Notes: generated by a model from the letters alone, not told the origin. DNA of 15,180 bases from Thermococcus sp. (GCF_027066465.1 NZ_JAMONU010000048.1:1-15180); one strand, 5' to 3'; shown: positions 5,836 through 13,150, counted from the first letter of the stretch. A program made the numbers and translations.

Positions 5836-6740
5836 TACCACTCCACCGTTTTCTTCAGACCTTCTTCGAGGCTCCATTCTGGTTCGAAGCCGAGCTTTCG
5901 AATCTCGCTTATATCGGCAACGCTGTGCCTTATGTCGCCCGGTCTCGGTTTATCGAAGAGTATTGAGCTTGTCGTTCCCGTTATTTCAATAATCTTCATG
6001 GCAAGCTCGAGAATGCTGGTCTGCTTTCCGGTTGCAACGTTGAAGACCCTCCCGTTTGCGCGCTTGCTCTCGGCCACGAGAAGGTTTGCCCTGACGACGT
6101 CCTTCACGTAGATAAAATCCCTCGTCTGCTTGCCGTCACCGAAGATTACGAGCGGTTCACCGGCCAGGGCGCGGTTTATGAAAATACTTATCACCCCCGC
6201 GTACTGATTGAAGCTCTGTCTTGGGCCGAAGACGTTAAAGTAGCGGAGGGAAACCACAGGAAGACCGTAGAGTTCGTGATAAACCCTGAGGTACTCCTCG
6301 GCGGTGGCCTTTGTAACCCCATAGGGTGAAAGCGGCCTCGGCCTTTCGGTCTCCTTCAGGGGCAGGTTCGGGTTGTCCCCGTATACTGCGGCGGAGGATG
6401 CGAATATCAGCTTTCCGTGTCCCTCGAGGAGCGCCCTCAGAACGTTGAGGGTTCCGAGAACGTTAACTTCCTCTGTAAAAACGGGGTCCCTTATGCTGTC
6501 CACAACACTTACCTGGGCCGCCTCATGGAAAACGTAGTCGGCGTTGCTTATCAGCTCGGCTATCGCGTTGTAGTCCCTTATGTCGGCCCTGGTGAGCTTT
6601 GCACCCGGAGGAACGTTTTCTTCCCTTCCGGTGTAGAGGTTGTCAATAACGAGGACTTCGTTATCCTTTACAAGCTCCCAGGCTATATGGGAGCCTATGA
6701 AGCCGGCTCCCCCTGTAACGACCACGAGCTTGTTCTTCAT
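5820..6740 (-). CDS. NAD-dependent sugar-nucleotide epimerase/dehydratase (UDP-glucose 4-epimerase type)
   Basis: A 306-residue extended short-chain dehydrogenase. The NAD-binding GGAGFIG is at 10-16 with an acidic VIDNLYTGREENVP region after the second strand. The active-site serine motif is ASSAAVYG (114-121) and the catalytic pair YGVTK gives Y140/K144. RYFNVFGPRQ and GDGKQTRDFIYVKDVV (201-216) are typical substrate-pocket motifs. The family interconverts UDP- or other NDP-sugars at C4, supplying galactose-type donors for glycans; the exact sugar cannot be read. ATG at 6740 is chosen because a TATA box sits 35 bp upstream and GGGGG at 6746-6750 can serve as a weak ribosome binding site; an in-frame extension to 6812 is upstream of the promoter. 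Divergent from purA, convergent with the DUF2341 gene. Confidence 0.88.
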   Translation of the reverse strand: MKNKLVVVTGGAGFIGSHIAWELVKDNEVLVIDNLYTGREENVPPGAKLTRADIRDYNAIAELISNADYVFHEAAQVSVVDSIRDPVFTEEVNVLGTLNVLRALLEGHGKLIFASSAAVYGDNPNLPLKETERPRPLSPYGVTKATAEEYLRVYHELYGLPVVSLRYFNVFGPRQSFNQYAGVISIFINRALAGEPLVIFGDGKQTRDFIYVKDVVRANLLVAESKRANGRVFNVATGKQTSILELAMKIIEITGTTSSILFDKPRPGDIRHSVADISEIRKLGFEPEWSLEEGLKKTVEWYQGRK

Positions 6741-6769
6741 TTGAACCCCCAACCAATGGTGTTGGTCAG

Positions 6770-6780
6770 GAGTTTTAACC
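6770..6780 (-). promoter_or_regulatory. TATA box of the epimerase gene
   Basis: The minus strand reads GGTTAAAACT, centred 35 bp upstream of the ATG at 6740. It settles the start against the longer open frame. Confidence 0.55.
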
Positions 6781-6832
6781 TTTCCCCGCCTGGAACCCGT
6801 CTCGATTGACATATTTGTGTGGATTTCGAAAG

Positions 6833-6841
6833 TGTTAAAAG
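6833..6841 (+). promoter_or_regulatory. TATA box of purA
   Basis: TGTTAAAAG centred about 37 bp upstream of the ATG at 6874, giving a leader of about 12 nt with AAGGAG unusually close (2 nt) to the start. No extra operator-like repeat was recognised in the 133-bp divergent gap. Confidence 0.5.
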
Positions 6842-6873
6842 TGCCCTATTAACTTAGCCATTGGTAAGGAGCC

Positions 6874-7893
6874 ATGCCGAGCTACATAGTCGTTGGCGGG
6901 CAATGGGGAGATGAGGGCAAGGGGTCAATAATAGCGTATCTTGCCCTTAAGGATGAACCGGAGGTCATAGCGCGGGGCGGGGTTGGGCCGAACGCTGGCC
7001 ACAGCGTTTTCATAAACGGGAAGAAATACGCCGTGAGGCAGCTGCCTACCGGCTTCATGCAGAGGAATGCAAGGCTCCTCGTAGGGGCCGGCGTCCTCGT
7101 CGACCCGGAGGTTTTCCTTAACGAACTCAAGGCGCTGGCGGATTTTGACGTTGAGGGTCGGGTCGGGCTTGACTACCGGTGTGCAATCATTGAGGAGAAG
7201 CACAAGTTGCTCGACCGCTCCAACGGCCATCTCCACGGGAAGATAGGAACCACCGGAAGCGGCTGTGGCCCTGCAAACGCCGATAGGGCACTCAGGAAGG
7301 CAAGGCTTGCGAAAGACATCCCGGAGCTTGAGCCCTATCTAACGGACGTTGCCCAGGAAGTGAACGACGCGCTCGATGAGGGGAAGCTCGTCCTCATCGA
7401 GGGAACCCAGGGCTTCGGCCTGAGCCTCTACTACGGCACTTATCCGTACGTGACCTCAAAGGACACCACCGCCTCCGCCATAGCGAGCGACGTTGGAATA
7501 GGACCGACGAGGGTGGACGACGTCATAGTCGTCTTCAAGAGCTTTCCGACGAGGGTTGGTGCCGGACCTTTTCCGACCGAGATGAGCCAGGAGGAAGCGG
7601 AGAGACTTGGACTCATCGAATACGGAACGGTAACCGGCAGGAGGAGGCGCGTCGGCTGGTTCGACTTCGAGTTCGCGCGCTACTCGGCGAGAATAAACGG
7701 GGCAACGATGCTCGCCTTAACGATGCTCGACAAGTACGATAAGAACGCCTTCGGCGTAACCGATTACGATAAACTGCCGAAGAAGGCCAAAGAGTTCGTG
7801 GAGGAAATAGAGGAGCGGGTCGGCGTTCCCGTTGCGCTCATCAAGACAGGACCGGAGCTGGAGCATATAATAGATAGAAGGGAAGTCATCTGA
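6874..7893 (+). CDS. purA: Adenylosuccinate synthetase
   Basis: A 339-residue enzyme of the short archaeal type (bacterial PurA is about 430). It joins IMP and aspartate using GTP to make adenylosuccinate, the first step from IMP to AMP, in the cytoplasm. The N-terminal phosphate loop GGQWGDEGKG (8-17) contains the catalytic D13, and NAGHSVF places the catalytic histidine at H43. HGKIGTTGSGCGPA is the IMP-contacting loop, EGTQGFGLSLYYGTYPYVTS is the strongly conserved middle, and GRRRRVGWFD matches the aspartate/IMP arginine region. ATG at 6874; homologues begin with the same PSYIVVGGQ. Its tail overlaps the convergent PepSY-repeat gene by 8 nt. Confidence 0.95.
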   Translation: MPSYIVVGGQWGDEGKGSIIAYLALKDEPEVIARGGVGPNAGHSVFINGKKYAVRQLPTGFMQRNARLLVGAGVLVDPEVFLNELKALADFDVEGRVGLDYRCAIIEEKHKLLDRSNGHLHGKIGTTGSGCGPANADRALRKARLAKDIPELEPYLTDVAQEVNDALDEGKLVLIEGTQGFGLSLYYGTYPYVTSKDTTASAIASDVGIGPTRVDDVIVVFKSFPTRVGAGPFPTEMSQEEAERLGLIEYGTVTGRRRRVGWFDFEFARYSARINGATMLALTMLDKYDKNAFGVTDYDKLPKKAKEFVEEIEERVGVPVALIKTGPELEHIIDRREVI

Positions 7894-9949
7894 GGGCGTA
7901 TTTGCCCTCGACCCTCGCAGCCTTCAGCTTCGATACTATGCCGCCATCCGGGATGAAGTCGTGCTCAATAAGCTCCCCTGTGAGGGTGTTGAACTTGGCA
8001 AAGTAAGTTCCCTTCTTTCCCGTCCCCTTTATCCCGGCGTATCCGTTCTCTATGCTGTGGGCGACCCACTCCACGTAAACGGTGTCCCCGTACTGCTTTC
8101 TGATGAACTCGGTAAAGGCCTTCGCTATGGCGCTCTCGACGTACTGGTACTCAAAGGCGATGACTTCCCCGCTTCTTCTGTGAACCACGACCTTTCCAAA
8201 GGCCCTCGGCCCCGTGAACTCCACCACCCAGTGGTTCGAGAGCCTCAGTCCCTCGATGACGGGGTTTCTCTCAACCTCCCTGACCTTTTCAAGGGCTATC
8301 CTTTCGGCAACTTCTCTCTTCAGGAACCTGTCTGCCTCCTTTACCCTCCCGTCCCTCGATACGGAGAGCTTTACAACGTGTTTGTCACCTTCAAGGGTTA
8401 TGCTGAACCCGTTGCCGCTGTCCTCCGCTATTACTGGGGTAAACCCGGGATAGCGGCTGAGGGCAACTTTAACGGCAACTTTCTTGCCTATCTCAACGTC
8501 TTTCTCGAGGACCTTTCCGCTCTTCCCATCGTAGAGAATCGAAATCCTCATCTCCTGTCCTTCAAACTCGGCCCTTACGAGTTCGTGGTCTATCACCTGA
8601 CACGTCTTCAGCTCAACATCACCGCCGGCCCGCAGGATGTCACCAACCACGTTATTAAGCACTGCATACGGCGACTTAAGTTCCTCCTCCATTAAGGTTT
8701 CACCCGTTAAGGGGTCAAGCTTTACCGTCACTATTCCCCTATCGGTTAGAACGTCAACAAAGAACGCTCCCGGATGTCTCTCCATTCCAAGAATCCTTCC
8801 CGTTGGATGTTCTTTAAGCACTATGTCGAGTATCGCCTCTTCCGTTAGTGCGATGGCTTTCCTCCGAACGCTACCGCTGTAGGAATTAACCTCGATTTCA
8901 AAGAGATATCTCTTAGTTCTACCTCTGATTAGGGTGAACCTGCCCCTTCTTCTGATTTCCATTGAAACAGGCGCCTCCCCGACTTCCCTTTCTATCCTCT
9001 CCTTAACGATGCTGAGTAGGGTTTCCTCACTTAGCTGCTCGGCCTCAGCCCACACCCTGCCCACGCTGAAATCAAAGCTGACCTTGAACTCGTTAATCCC
9101 TGTGCCAAACACCAGCACCGCAGAGCTTGGTGAGTAAGCTCTCCTCTTCTGGAGAATCCTGAGGTTGAGGATGCCTTTTCTCGCGGCCTTTTCCGTAACG
9201 AGCCTCAGAGGGTCGGGGGTTTCTTCAACCTCCAGTGAGGTCGCGGCCACCGATGAGACGTCTTCGAGGAGAACCTTCATGGCAAGTCCCTTGAGTTCTC
9301 CCTCGGCATTCAGTTCAACGCGGTCCCCCATTACCAGGGCCTTTCCGCTCTCGGAGCCATCTGTCCAGACCACCACGTATATCGGTCTTAGAACGACTTT
9401 CAGTTCCCTGAGCTTTGCTTCCTCCGGATTTAAACCGTATTTGTAGGAGAGTATCCTTCCGGCTTCCTCTATAAGCTTCTGGGGAGACAGCTCTTCAATT
9501 AAAGGCCCATCGAGAACGAACTCTTTCAGCTTTTTGTTCTCCTGTCTTCTTTCTGGAACCAGCTTTTCGAGGAGGGTCTTTGGCGGCTCAATTGAGTACC
9601 TGTTGAAAACCTCCGCAAGCCACTTCCCGTCCGCGGCCTTTACGCCTTCAACGTTGCCGTTAATGCCATCGATTGCTACCAGAATGACCTGGCCGGCTTT
9701 CTTGTAGTCCTTTAGAACGCTTTGAAGCCATCCGGCATCGGCCCTTCCCCTGAGAATGCCGACTGTTAAGACCTCCCTGCCGTGAAAAGGATTCTCCCTT
9801 TCTCCCCTGATTAAGACCAGCCTCACGTTTCCTTTCCGCTTGTATTCCCTGTCCTTTTCGGTAAACCCGGCAAGGGATAGAAGCTCGGAGAGGCCCTCCA
9901 CAAGAAAATCATCCGGGGCCATAGCTATTACGGACGAATCCCACTGCAT
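7886..9949 (-). CDS. Unknown protein: Mrr-like N-terminal domain plus tandem PepSY-like repeats
   Basis: A 687-residue protein with no signal peptide or membrane segment, so probably cytoplasmic. Residues about 12-118 (DDFLVEGLSELLSLAGF, ENPFHGREVLTVG, VLKDYKKAGQVILVAIDG, KWLAEVFNRY) follow the helix-strand order of Mrr-type restriction-endonuclease folds, but the catalytic D...(E/Q)xK residues are not recognisable. From about 157 to the end I see about eight units of 55-65 residues, each a helix followed by strands and closing on a turn such as DPLTGETL, DGKSGKVLEKD, SRDGRVKEAD, RRSGEVIAFE and NTLTGELIEHD. This is the PepSY-like pattern. Start uncertain: ATG at 9949 has GGGGAAG upstream and a TATA-like TATTTATC; ATG at 9979 is the alternative. 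Function unknown. The gene follows the lipase-like gene by 65 bp on the same strand. Confidence 0.65.
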   Translation of the reverse strand: MQWDSSVIAMAPDDFLVEGLSELLSLAGFTEKDREYKRKGNVRLVLIRGERENPFHGREVLTVGILRGRADAGWLQSVLKDYKKAGQVILVAIDGINGNVEGVKAADGKWLAEVFNRYSIEPPKTLLEKLVPERRQENKKLKEFVLDGPLIEELSPQKLIEEAGRILSYKYGLNPEEAKLRELKVVLRPIYVVVWTDGSESGKALVMGDRVELNAEGELKGLAMKVLLEDVSSVAATSLEVEETPDPLRLVTEKAARKGILNLRILQKRRAYSPSSAVLVFGTGINEFKVSFDFSVGRVWAEAEQLSEETLLSIVKERIEREVGEAPVSMEIRRRGRFTLIRGRTKRYLFEIEVNSYSGSVRRKAIALTEEAILDIVLKEHPTGRILGMERHPGAFFVDVLTDRGIVTVKLDPLTGETLMEEELKSPYAVLNNVVGDILRAGGDVELKTCQVIDHELVRAEFEGQEMRISILYDGKSGKVLEKDVEIGKKVAVKVALSRYPGFTPVIAEDSGNGFSITLEGDKHVVKLSVSRDGRVKEADRFLKREVAERIALEKVREVERNPVIEGLRLSNHWVVEFTGPRAFGKVVVHRRSGEVIAFEYQYVESAIAKAFTEFIRKQYGDTVYVEWVAHSIENGYAGIKGTGKKGTYFAKFNTLTGELIEHDFIPDGGIVSKLKAARVEGKYALR

Positions 9950-10014
9950 GAAGCTTCCCCATATTAGTATTTCCCTCATCAGATAAATAGTTTGCTCCAG
10001 GTAAAAGAAAGTTA

Positions 10015-10800
10015 TTATAACTTTGAGTAAGACTTCTCGACCAGCCAAGCAACAATAGTTCTATGGAACTCGTCCGCCCACTCTGGGTCCTCGAATATCT
10101 CGTGGTACGCTTCCTCAAATTCCCGGAGCGTTTTGTCTTTTACCTTCAGCCTTTCAAAGAGCCTTTTTGAACCTTCGGGGGGTGTTATCACGTCTCCTGT
10201 GCCAACGAGCAGGAGAACAGGGACTCTGATTTTTTCCGCTTCCCTGTGCGCAAGTTCCATGTTCACGAAGATGCTCCTCCCGAGCTTGGCAGAGATTTTG
10301 TCGTGGACGAGCGGGTCTTCCACGTACCTTCTAACCGCCTTCCTGTTCCTTGAGAGCAGTTCCGGCTTTATGCCGTTGGAGAGAACAACGCCGGGGGCGA
10401 CCTTTCCGAGTAACTTCGCGAGGGCTACTATAAAGCCCGGCGTCTCGGGGCTTTTGGCGAGTGCGGGGGATGAGGCGACGACCCCTCTAATCCTGTCGGG
10501 CCTCGTCTCGGCGTATCGGATAACGGTCAAACCGCCGAGACTGTGACCGAAGAGGAACGGCTTCTCACCTAACTCTTCAATTATGTAATCAATTATTTCC
10601 ATAGCTTCTTCGATGCTCGTGTGGCCCCTCTTTCCGGGGCTTCTGCCGTGTCCTGGCCAGTCGAAGGTGTAAACGGCAAAGCCGGCCTCGTTGAGTTCCT
10701 TAATCAGCCGACCATACCTTCCGCTGTGCTCCCCAAGGCCGTGAACGAGAATAACCCAGCCGAGCTCCGGTTCGCCGAACTTGGCCTTGTAAACCTCCAT
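10015..10800 (-). CDS. Alpha/beta hydrolase, monoacylglycerol lipase / lysophospholipase type
   Basis: A 261-residue single-domain serine hydrolase. The oxyanion motif HGLGEHSGR is at 20-28, the FDWPGHGRSPGKRGH block typical of monoacylglycerol lipases at 46-60, the nucleophile elbow GHSLGG at 85-90 (S87), the acid in GTGD (D203) and the histidine in YHEIFEDPE (H233). The triad is complete. Family members cleave fatty acyl esters from monoglycerides or lysophospholipids. In an archaeon with ether lipids the natural substrate is unclear: imported lipid, acylglycerol or another ester. No signal peptide, so intracellular. ATG at 10800 with GGGTGG 6 nt upstream; an in-frame GTG three codons earlier is part of that site. 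Same strand as, and 129 bp after, the Get3 operon. Confidence 0.88.
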   Translation of the reverse strand: MEVYKAKFGEPELGWVILVHGLGEHSGRYGRLIKELNEAGFAVYTFDWPGHGRSPGKRGHTSIEEAMEIIDYIIEELGEKPFLFGHSLGGLTVIRYAETRPDRIRGVVASSPALAKSPETPGFIVALAKLLGKVAPGVVLSNGIKPELLSRNRKAVRRYVEDPLVHDKISAKLGRSIFVNMELAHREAEKIRVPVLLLVGTGDVITPPEGSKRLFERLKVKDKTLREFEEAYHEIFEDPEWADEFHRTIVAWLVEKSYSKL

Positions 10801-10929
10801 CTCAACCACCCCAGCCAGACCCGTTGGAGCGGGAGAACGTCAAAATCTTCATCTGTCATGAGTCTTGACAATCTGTATAACTCGCGGTTCAACGAAATAA
10901 AGCTTTCGTAAAGAAAATTGTATCGAAGT
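10801..10929 (-). promoter_or_regulatory. 129-bp gap with interrupted palindrome and candidate promoter
   Basis: The gap before the lipase-like gene holds an interrupted palindrome, ACGAAA-6 nt-TTTCGT (10892-10909). On the minus strand this overlaps a BRE/TATA-like CGAAAG-CTTTATTT. A second TATA-like GTTATAC lies near 10875-10881, and a small CCCG/CGGG hairpin at 10821-10834. The leader would be 50-70 nt, longer than elsewhere in the window. I see no convincing small gene. Confidence 0.35.
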
Positions 10930-11586
10930 TTACGCGGCAAAAGAACTTTCCTTCAGCTTCTCTTTAACGAACCTGAGGAGCTTTTCGACGTCCCGCTCTA
11001 TCGTGTCGGGTTCGGGCTTCATGAGGACGTAAAAAACGTTGGTTTTTGGCGTCAGCGAGACGTGCTTGACGTTGTGCGGCTTTGAAAGGCTTTCCACAAG
11101 CTCCTTAAGCTTTATCACGTCCCTCTTCTTCTCATAGAGCGCCTCGTATTGTTTTCCCGCAACGTCTATGATTTCCCTCTGGAGGAAGTCCTCGTTCTCG
11201 ATGTTCGGCCTCATGCGGTAGTAGCCCTTCTGAATGAGGTGTGCTTCGCGTTTGATTTGACTCTGGGGCCTTATTACAAAGTACAGCTTGTCGTGCCTGC
11301 TCGTGAGGAGCGCTATCGGGAAGTAGAGAAGGCTCTGCCTTGGAAGAAGGGTTAGCGTGTACTCAAACTTTCTCACGTTGTCCCTGTCGAGCTTGTAGCT
11401 GGCCCGAAAGCCGATGTAGCCTCCAAGCCACACGTAGTCCTTGTCCTTCGGCTTTACGACCTCCTCGATTGAGCGGAGGTAATGCTGCATGAGCTGAAGG
11501 TTGAGCTTTCTACCTTTGTAGAACTGAATCGACGTCAGCGCAGCAACGACCATGAGGGCAAAGAGCAGTGTTGAGCTTACCTGCAT
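10930..11586 (-). CDS. Conserved hypothetical protein with N-terminal membrane anchor
   Basis: A 218-residue protein not assigned to a named family. Residues about 3-22 (SSTLLFALMVVAALTSIQFY) form one transmembrane segment followed by KGRK, which predicts N-out/C-in topology and puts the rest in the cytoplasm. The soluble part mixes beta-rich segments (DYVWLGGYIGFRASYKL, FEYTLTLLPR, KLYFVIRP) with a charged helical C-terminus (RDVEKLLRFVKEKLKE). It contains no cysteine. ATG at 11586 overlaps the upstream stop (TAATG), with GGGTGAT at 11592-11598 as ribosome binding site, so translation is coupled to the DUF59 gene. As the last gene of the Get3-type operon it could be the membrane partner of that ATPase; this is inference from position. 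Confidence 0.7.
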   Translation of the reverse strand: MQVSSTLLFALMVVAALTSIQFYKGRKLNLQLMQHYLRSIEEVVKPKDKDYVWLGGYIGFRASYKLDRDNVRKFEYTLTLLPRQSLLYFPIALLTSRHDKLYFVIRPQSQIKREAHLIQKGYYRMRPNIENEDFLQREIIDVAGKQYEALYEKKRDVIKLKELVESLSKPHNVKHVSLTPKTNVFYVLMKPEPDTIERDVEKLLRFVKEKLKESSFAA

Positions 11587-11879
11587 TACACATCACCCGG
11601 GGGGTAGTACCTCTGGAGTGTGGTGTCGTCGAGTATTTCAAACTTTCCTACCCCTGCCTTCTCAAGAACCTTCACGATGTCCTTGACGATTCTTGCCTGA
11701 ACCGGCCAGGCGAGGGCGCTTGAAACCGGACCGGGTGGAGTGTTCCGGGCGAAGGCGAGGTATATCTGTATTCCCTCCTCGTCTTCAATAATCTTTGAGA
11801 CAAGCCCCTCACTCACAATGTCAACCCCTGTGAAGGGGTTCTTAACTGATTTCAGCAACTCAAGAACCTCCTCCCTCAA
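11586..11879 (-). CDS. DUF59/MIP18-family protein lacking cysteine
   Basis: A 97-residue single-domain protein of the DUF59 (PF01883) type: an opening helix REEVLELLKSVKNP, the DIVSEGLVSKI turn and strand, IYLAFARNT, then a helix and the closing LQRYYPPG. MIP18/SufT relatives help insert Fe-S clusters and often keep a reactive cysteine in a T-x-x-CP loop. Here that loop reads NTPPGP and the whole protein has no cysteine. TTG at 11879 is chosen because the first helix of the domain begins there and GGGGG lies 8 nt upstream; a second TTG at 11858, after GGAGGAGG, would cut into the helix. It overlaps the 3' end of the Get3-type gene by 20 nt. Confidence 0.78.
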   Translation of the reverse strand: MREEVLELLKSVKNPFTGVDIVSEGLVSKIIEDEEGIQIYLAFARNTPPGPVSSALAWPVQARIVKDIVKVLEKAGVGKFEILDDTTLQRYYPPGDV

Positions 11880-12861
11880 GAATCATTCCCCCGAGCTTTT
11901 TGAGCCATTCGAGGCCCCTCGGCTCCTCCGCGAACATCGGGAGCTTTATGACCTCGATTCCTCTGAACTTCCGCTCGACCTCTTCAAGGACCTTTTTCTG
12001 CGCCTCCATCTTGACCTTCAGCTCCGGGATTTCCTCCCTGAGCTGGATTACCTTGTTCACCACTATGAGCCTCAGCGGGACGTTGAACTTCCTCAGGCTT
12101 TCATAGGCCCTCTCGGTCTCGTAGAGCGGAAGCATCTCGGGGTTCATGACGGCAACGACGCTCGTTTTGTTGGGGTTCGTTATAACGTCCTCGACGAACT
12201 GAACTTCACTCCTGTACTGGAGGAGTTCCTTCATAACCGGGTCCTCCGCCTCGTCCTTCGGGAGTTTGAACTTCTCCCCGTCTATCTCGTACTCCTCCTC
12301 ACCCTTAATCTTCGCTATCGCACGTCTCCTCTCCAGTATCTTGCGCCTTATGTCAATCAGCTTGTCGGCCCATATCAGGGAAATCCTCGGAAGGGCGAGA
12401 ACGCGGAGCGTTAGTCCAGTTGGAGGAGTATCGAAGACGATAACGTCCCACTTGTCGCCCTCACCCAAGATTTCCCTTATGGCCTCAAGCGTCGCGTACT
12501 CCTCGATTCCCGGGGAGTAGCTGAGGACCTCGAAGTACTTTTCAAGGTTTATGACCGTCAGGTAGCGGTACATGTTCTTGAGGTTCTTCTCGAGGTGCTT
12601 GAGGTAGGCCTTAATCAGCTTTTCCATGTCGAGCTCGCTCGCGTAGAGGTTGTCGATGATTTTCTTCGGCTTGTCGCTCAGCTTCTCCATGAGGACGTCG
12701 CCGAGGTTGTGGGCGGGGTCGAGGGAAACTATGAGGGTTTTGTAGCCCCTCTCGGCAAGTCCAACGGCTATTGAAGCGCTCGTCGTGGTTTTGCCGACTC
12801 CACCCTTTCCTATCACGAACAGAACCCTGAAGCCCTCCTTGGGGACGAGGTACTCCCTCAT
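11860..12861 (-). CDS. Get3/ArsA-family ATPase, single-domain, cysteine-free
   Basis: A 333-residue ATPase of the Get3/TRC40/ArsA family, one copy of the domain (bacterial ArsA is duplicated). GKGGVGKTT (18-26) carries signature lysine K19. Switch I is SLDPAHNLGD (46-55), with D48; YSPGIEEYATL (115-125) and FDTPPTGLTLRVL (143-155) are further family motifs. The helical insert between about 160 and 230 is where Get3 proteins shape a hydrophobic client groove. There is no cysteine: the CxxC that binds zinc at the Get3 dimer interface and the arsenite-binding cysteines are absent. Likely role: an ATP-driven targeting factor for membrane proteins, or another nucleotide-switched chaperone; arsenite efflux is unlikely. 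ATG at 12861 has GAGGTGGT just upstream, overlapping the preceding stop. Confidence 0.9.
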   Translation of the reverse strand: MREYLVPKEGFRVLFVIGKGGVGKTTTSASIAVGLAERGYKTLIVSLDPAHNLGDVLMEKLSDKPKKIIDNLYASELDMEKLIKAYLKHLEKNLKNMYRYLTVINLEKYFEVLSYSPGIEEYATLEAIREILGEGDKWDVIVFDTPPTGLTLRVLALPRISLIWADKLIDIRRKILERRRAIAKIKGEEEYEIDGEKFKLPKDEAEDPVMKELLQYRSEVQFVEDVITNPNKTSVVAVMNPEMLPLYETERAYESLRKFNVPLRLIVVNKVIQLREEIPELKVKMEAQKKVLEEVERKFRGIEVIKLPMFAEEPRGLEWLKKLGGMILEGGGS

Positions 12862-12870
12862 GCTACCACC

Positions 12871-13137
12871 TCAGTCTATATCGAACATTCCGGCAACTTC
12901 CGCGAAGACGTCGTCGAGGTTCACGGCGCGGCTCTCCATAACGCGGATTTCCTTGACCATGTGGGGCATGAGCCTCATAACCAGCGTCGTCGGCGGGCTG
13001 GGAATTCCTATGAAAGAGCCCATCAGGATGAGCGCGAAGACGTTCTCGAGTTCCCTCAATTCGAACTCAATAAACTCGGTTGATTGGTGACGAAACGCCT
13101 CCCCGAATCCTCTCAAGAAGTCCTTAATCTTCTGCAA
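12871..13137 (-). CDS. Small conserved hypothetical protein, first gene of Get3-type operon
   Basis: An 88-residue protein not assigned to a family. A basic amphipathic N-terminus (QKIKDFLRGFGEAFRH) is followed by an acidic helix (STEFIEFELRELENV), a hydrophobic stretch FALILMGSFIGIPSPP (about 49-64) and an acidic tail ending in MFDID. The hydrophobic part is broken by prolines, so it may be membrane-peripheral or a docking helix rather than a true membrane span. The start is TTG at 13137, fixed by GGAGGTGA at 13143-13150 with a 5-nt spacer; a GTG at 13146 lies inside that site. Stop and next ribosome binding site overlap (9 nt to the ATPase ATG), which marks it as a likely partner of the Get3-type ATPase. 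No cysteine. Confidence 0.7.
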   Translation of the reverse strand: MQKIKDFLRGFGEAFRHQSTEFIEFELRELENVFALILMGSFIGIPSPPTTLVMRLMPHMVKEIRVMESRAVNLDDVFAEVAGMFDID

Positions 13138-13142
13138 GCTTC

Positions 13143-13150
13143 TCACCTCC
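13143..13150 (-). promoter_or_regulatory. Ribosome binding site deciding a TTG start
   Basis: The minus strand reads GGAGGTGA, a full match to the archaeal 16S tail, 5 nt before TTG at 13137. It rules out the GTG at 13146, which is part of the site itself. Confidence 0.7.

Noticed and set aside
7961..8695. Open frame of 244 codons on the plus strand
   Set aside because: It lies wholly antisense to the PepSY-repeat gene, has no recognisable domain and no ribosome binding site; codon bias of the real gene explains the open frame.
9950..10048. Longer N-terminus for the PepSY-repeat protein, with a hydrophobic stretch that could be read as a signal peptide
   Set aside because: It would overlap the end of the upstream hydrolase gene and cross the likely promoter; the hydrophobic residues come from untranslated AT-rich sequence.
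10704..10940. Possible small gene in the gap before the lipase-like gene
   Set aside because: Most of the frame overlaps the hydrolase in another phase and its translation has no recognisable features; no ribosome binding site was seen.
11740..12414. Open frame of 224 codons on the plus strand
   Set aside because: Antisense to the DUF59 and Get3-type genes, which have clear family motifs; its protein is leucine/arginine-rich shadow sequence.
11860..12861. Arsenite-pump ATPase (ArsA) function
   Set aside because: No cysteine in the protein and no ArsB-like or arsenite-responsive genes nearby, so only the family name applies.
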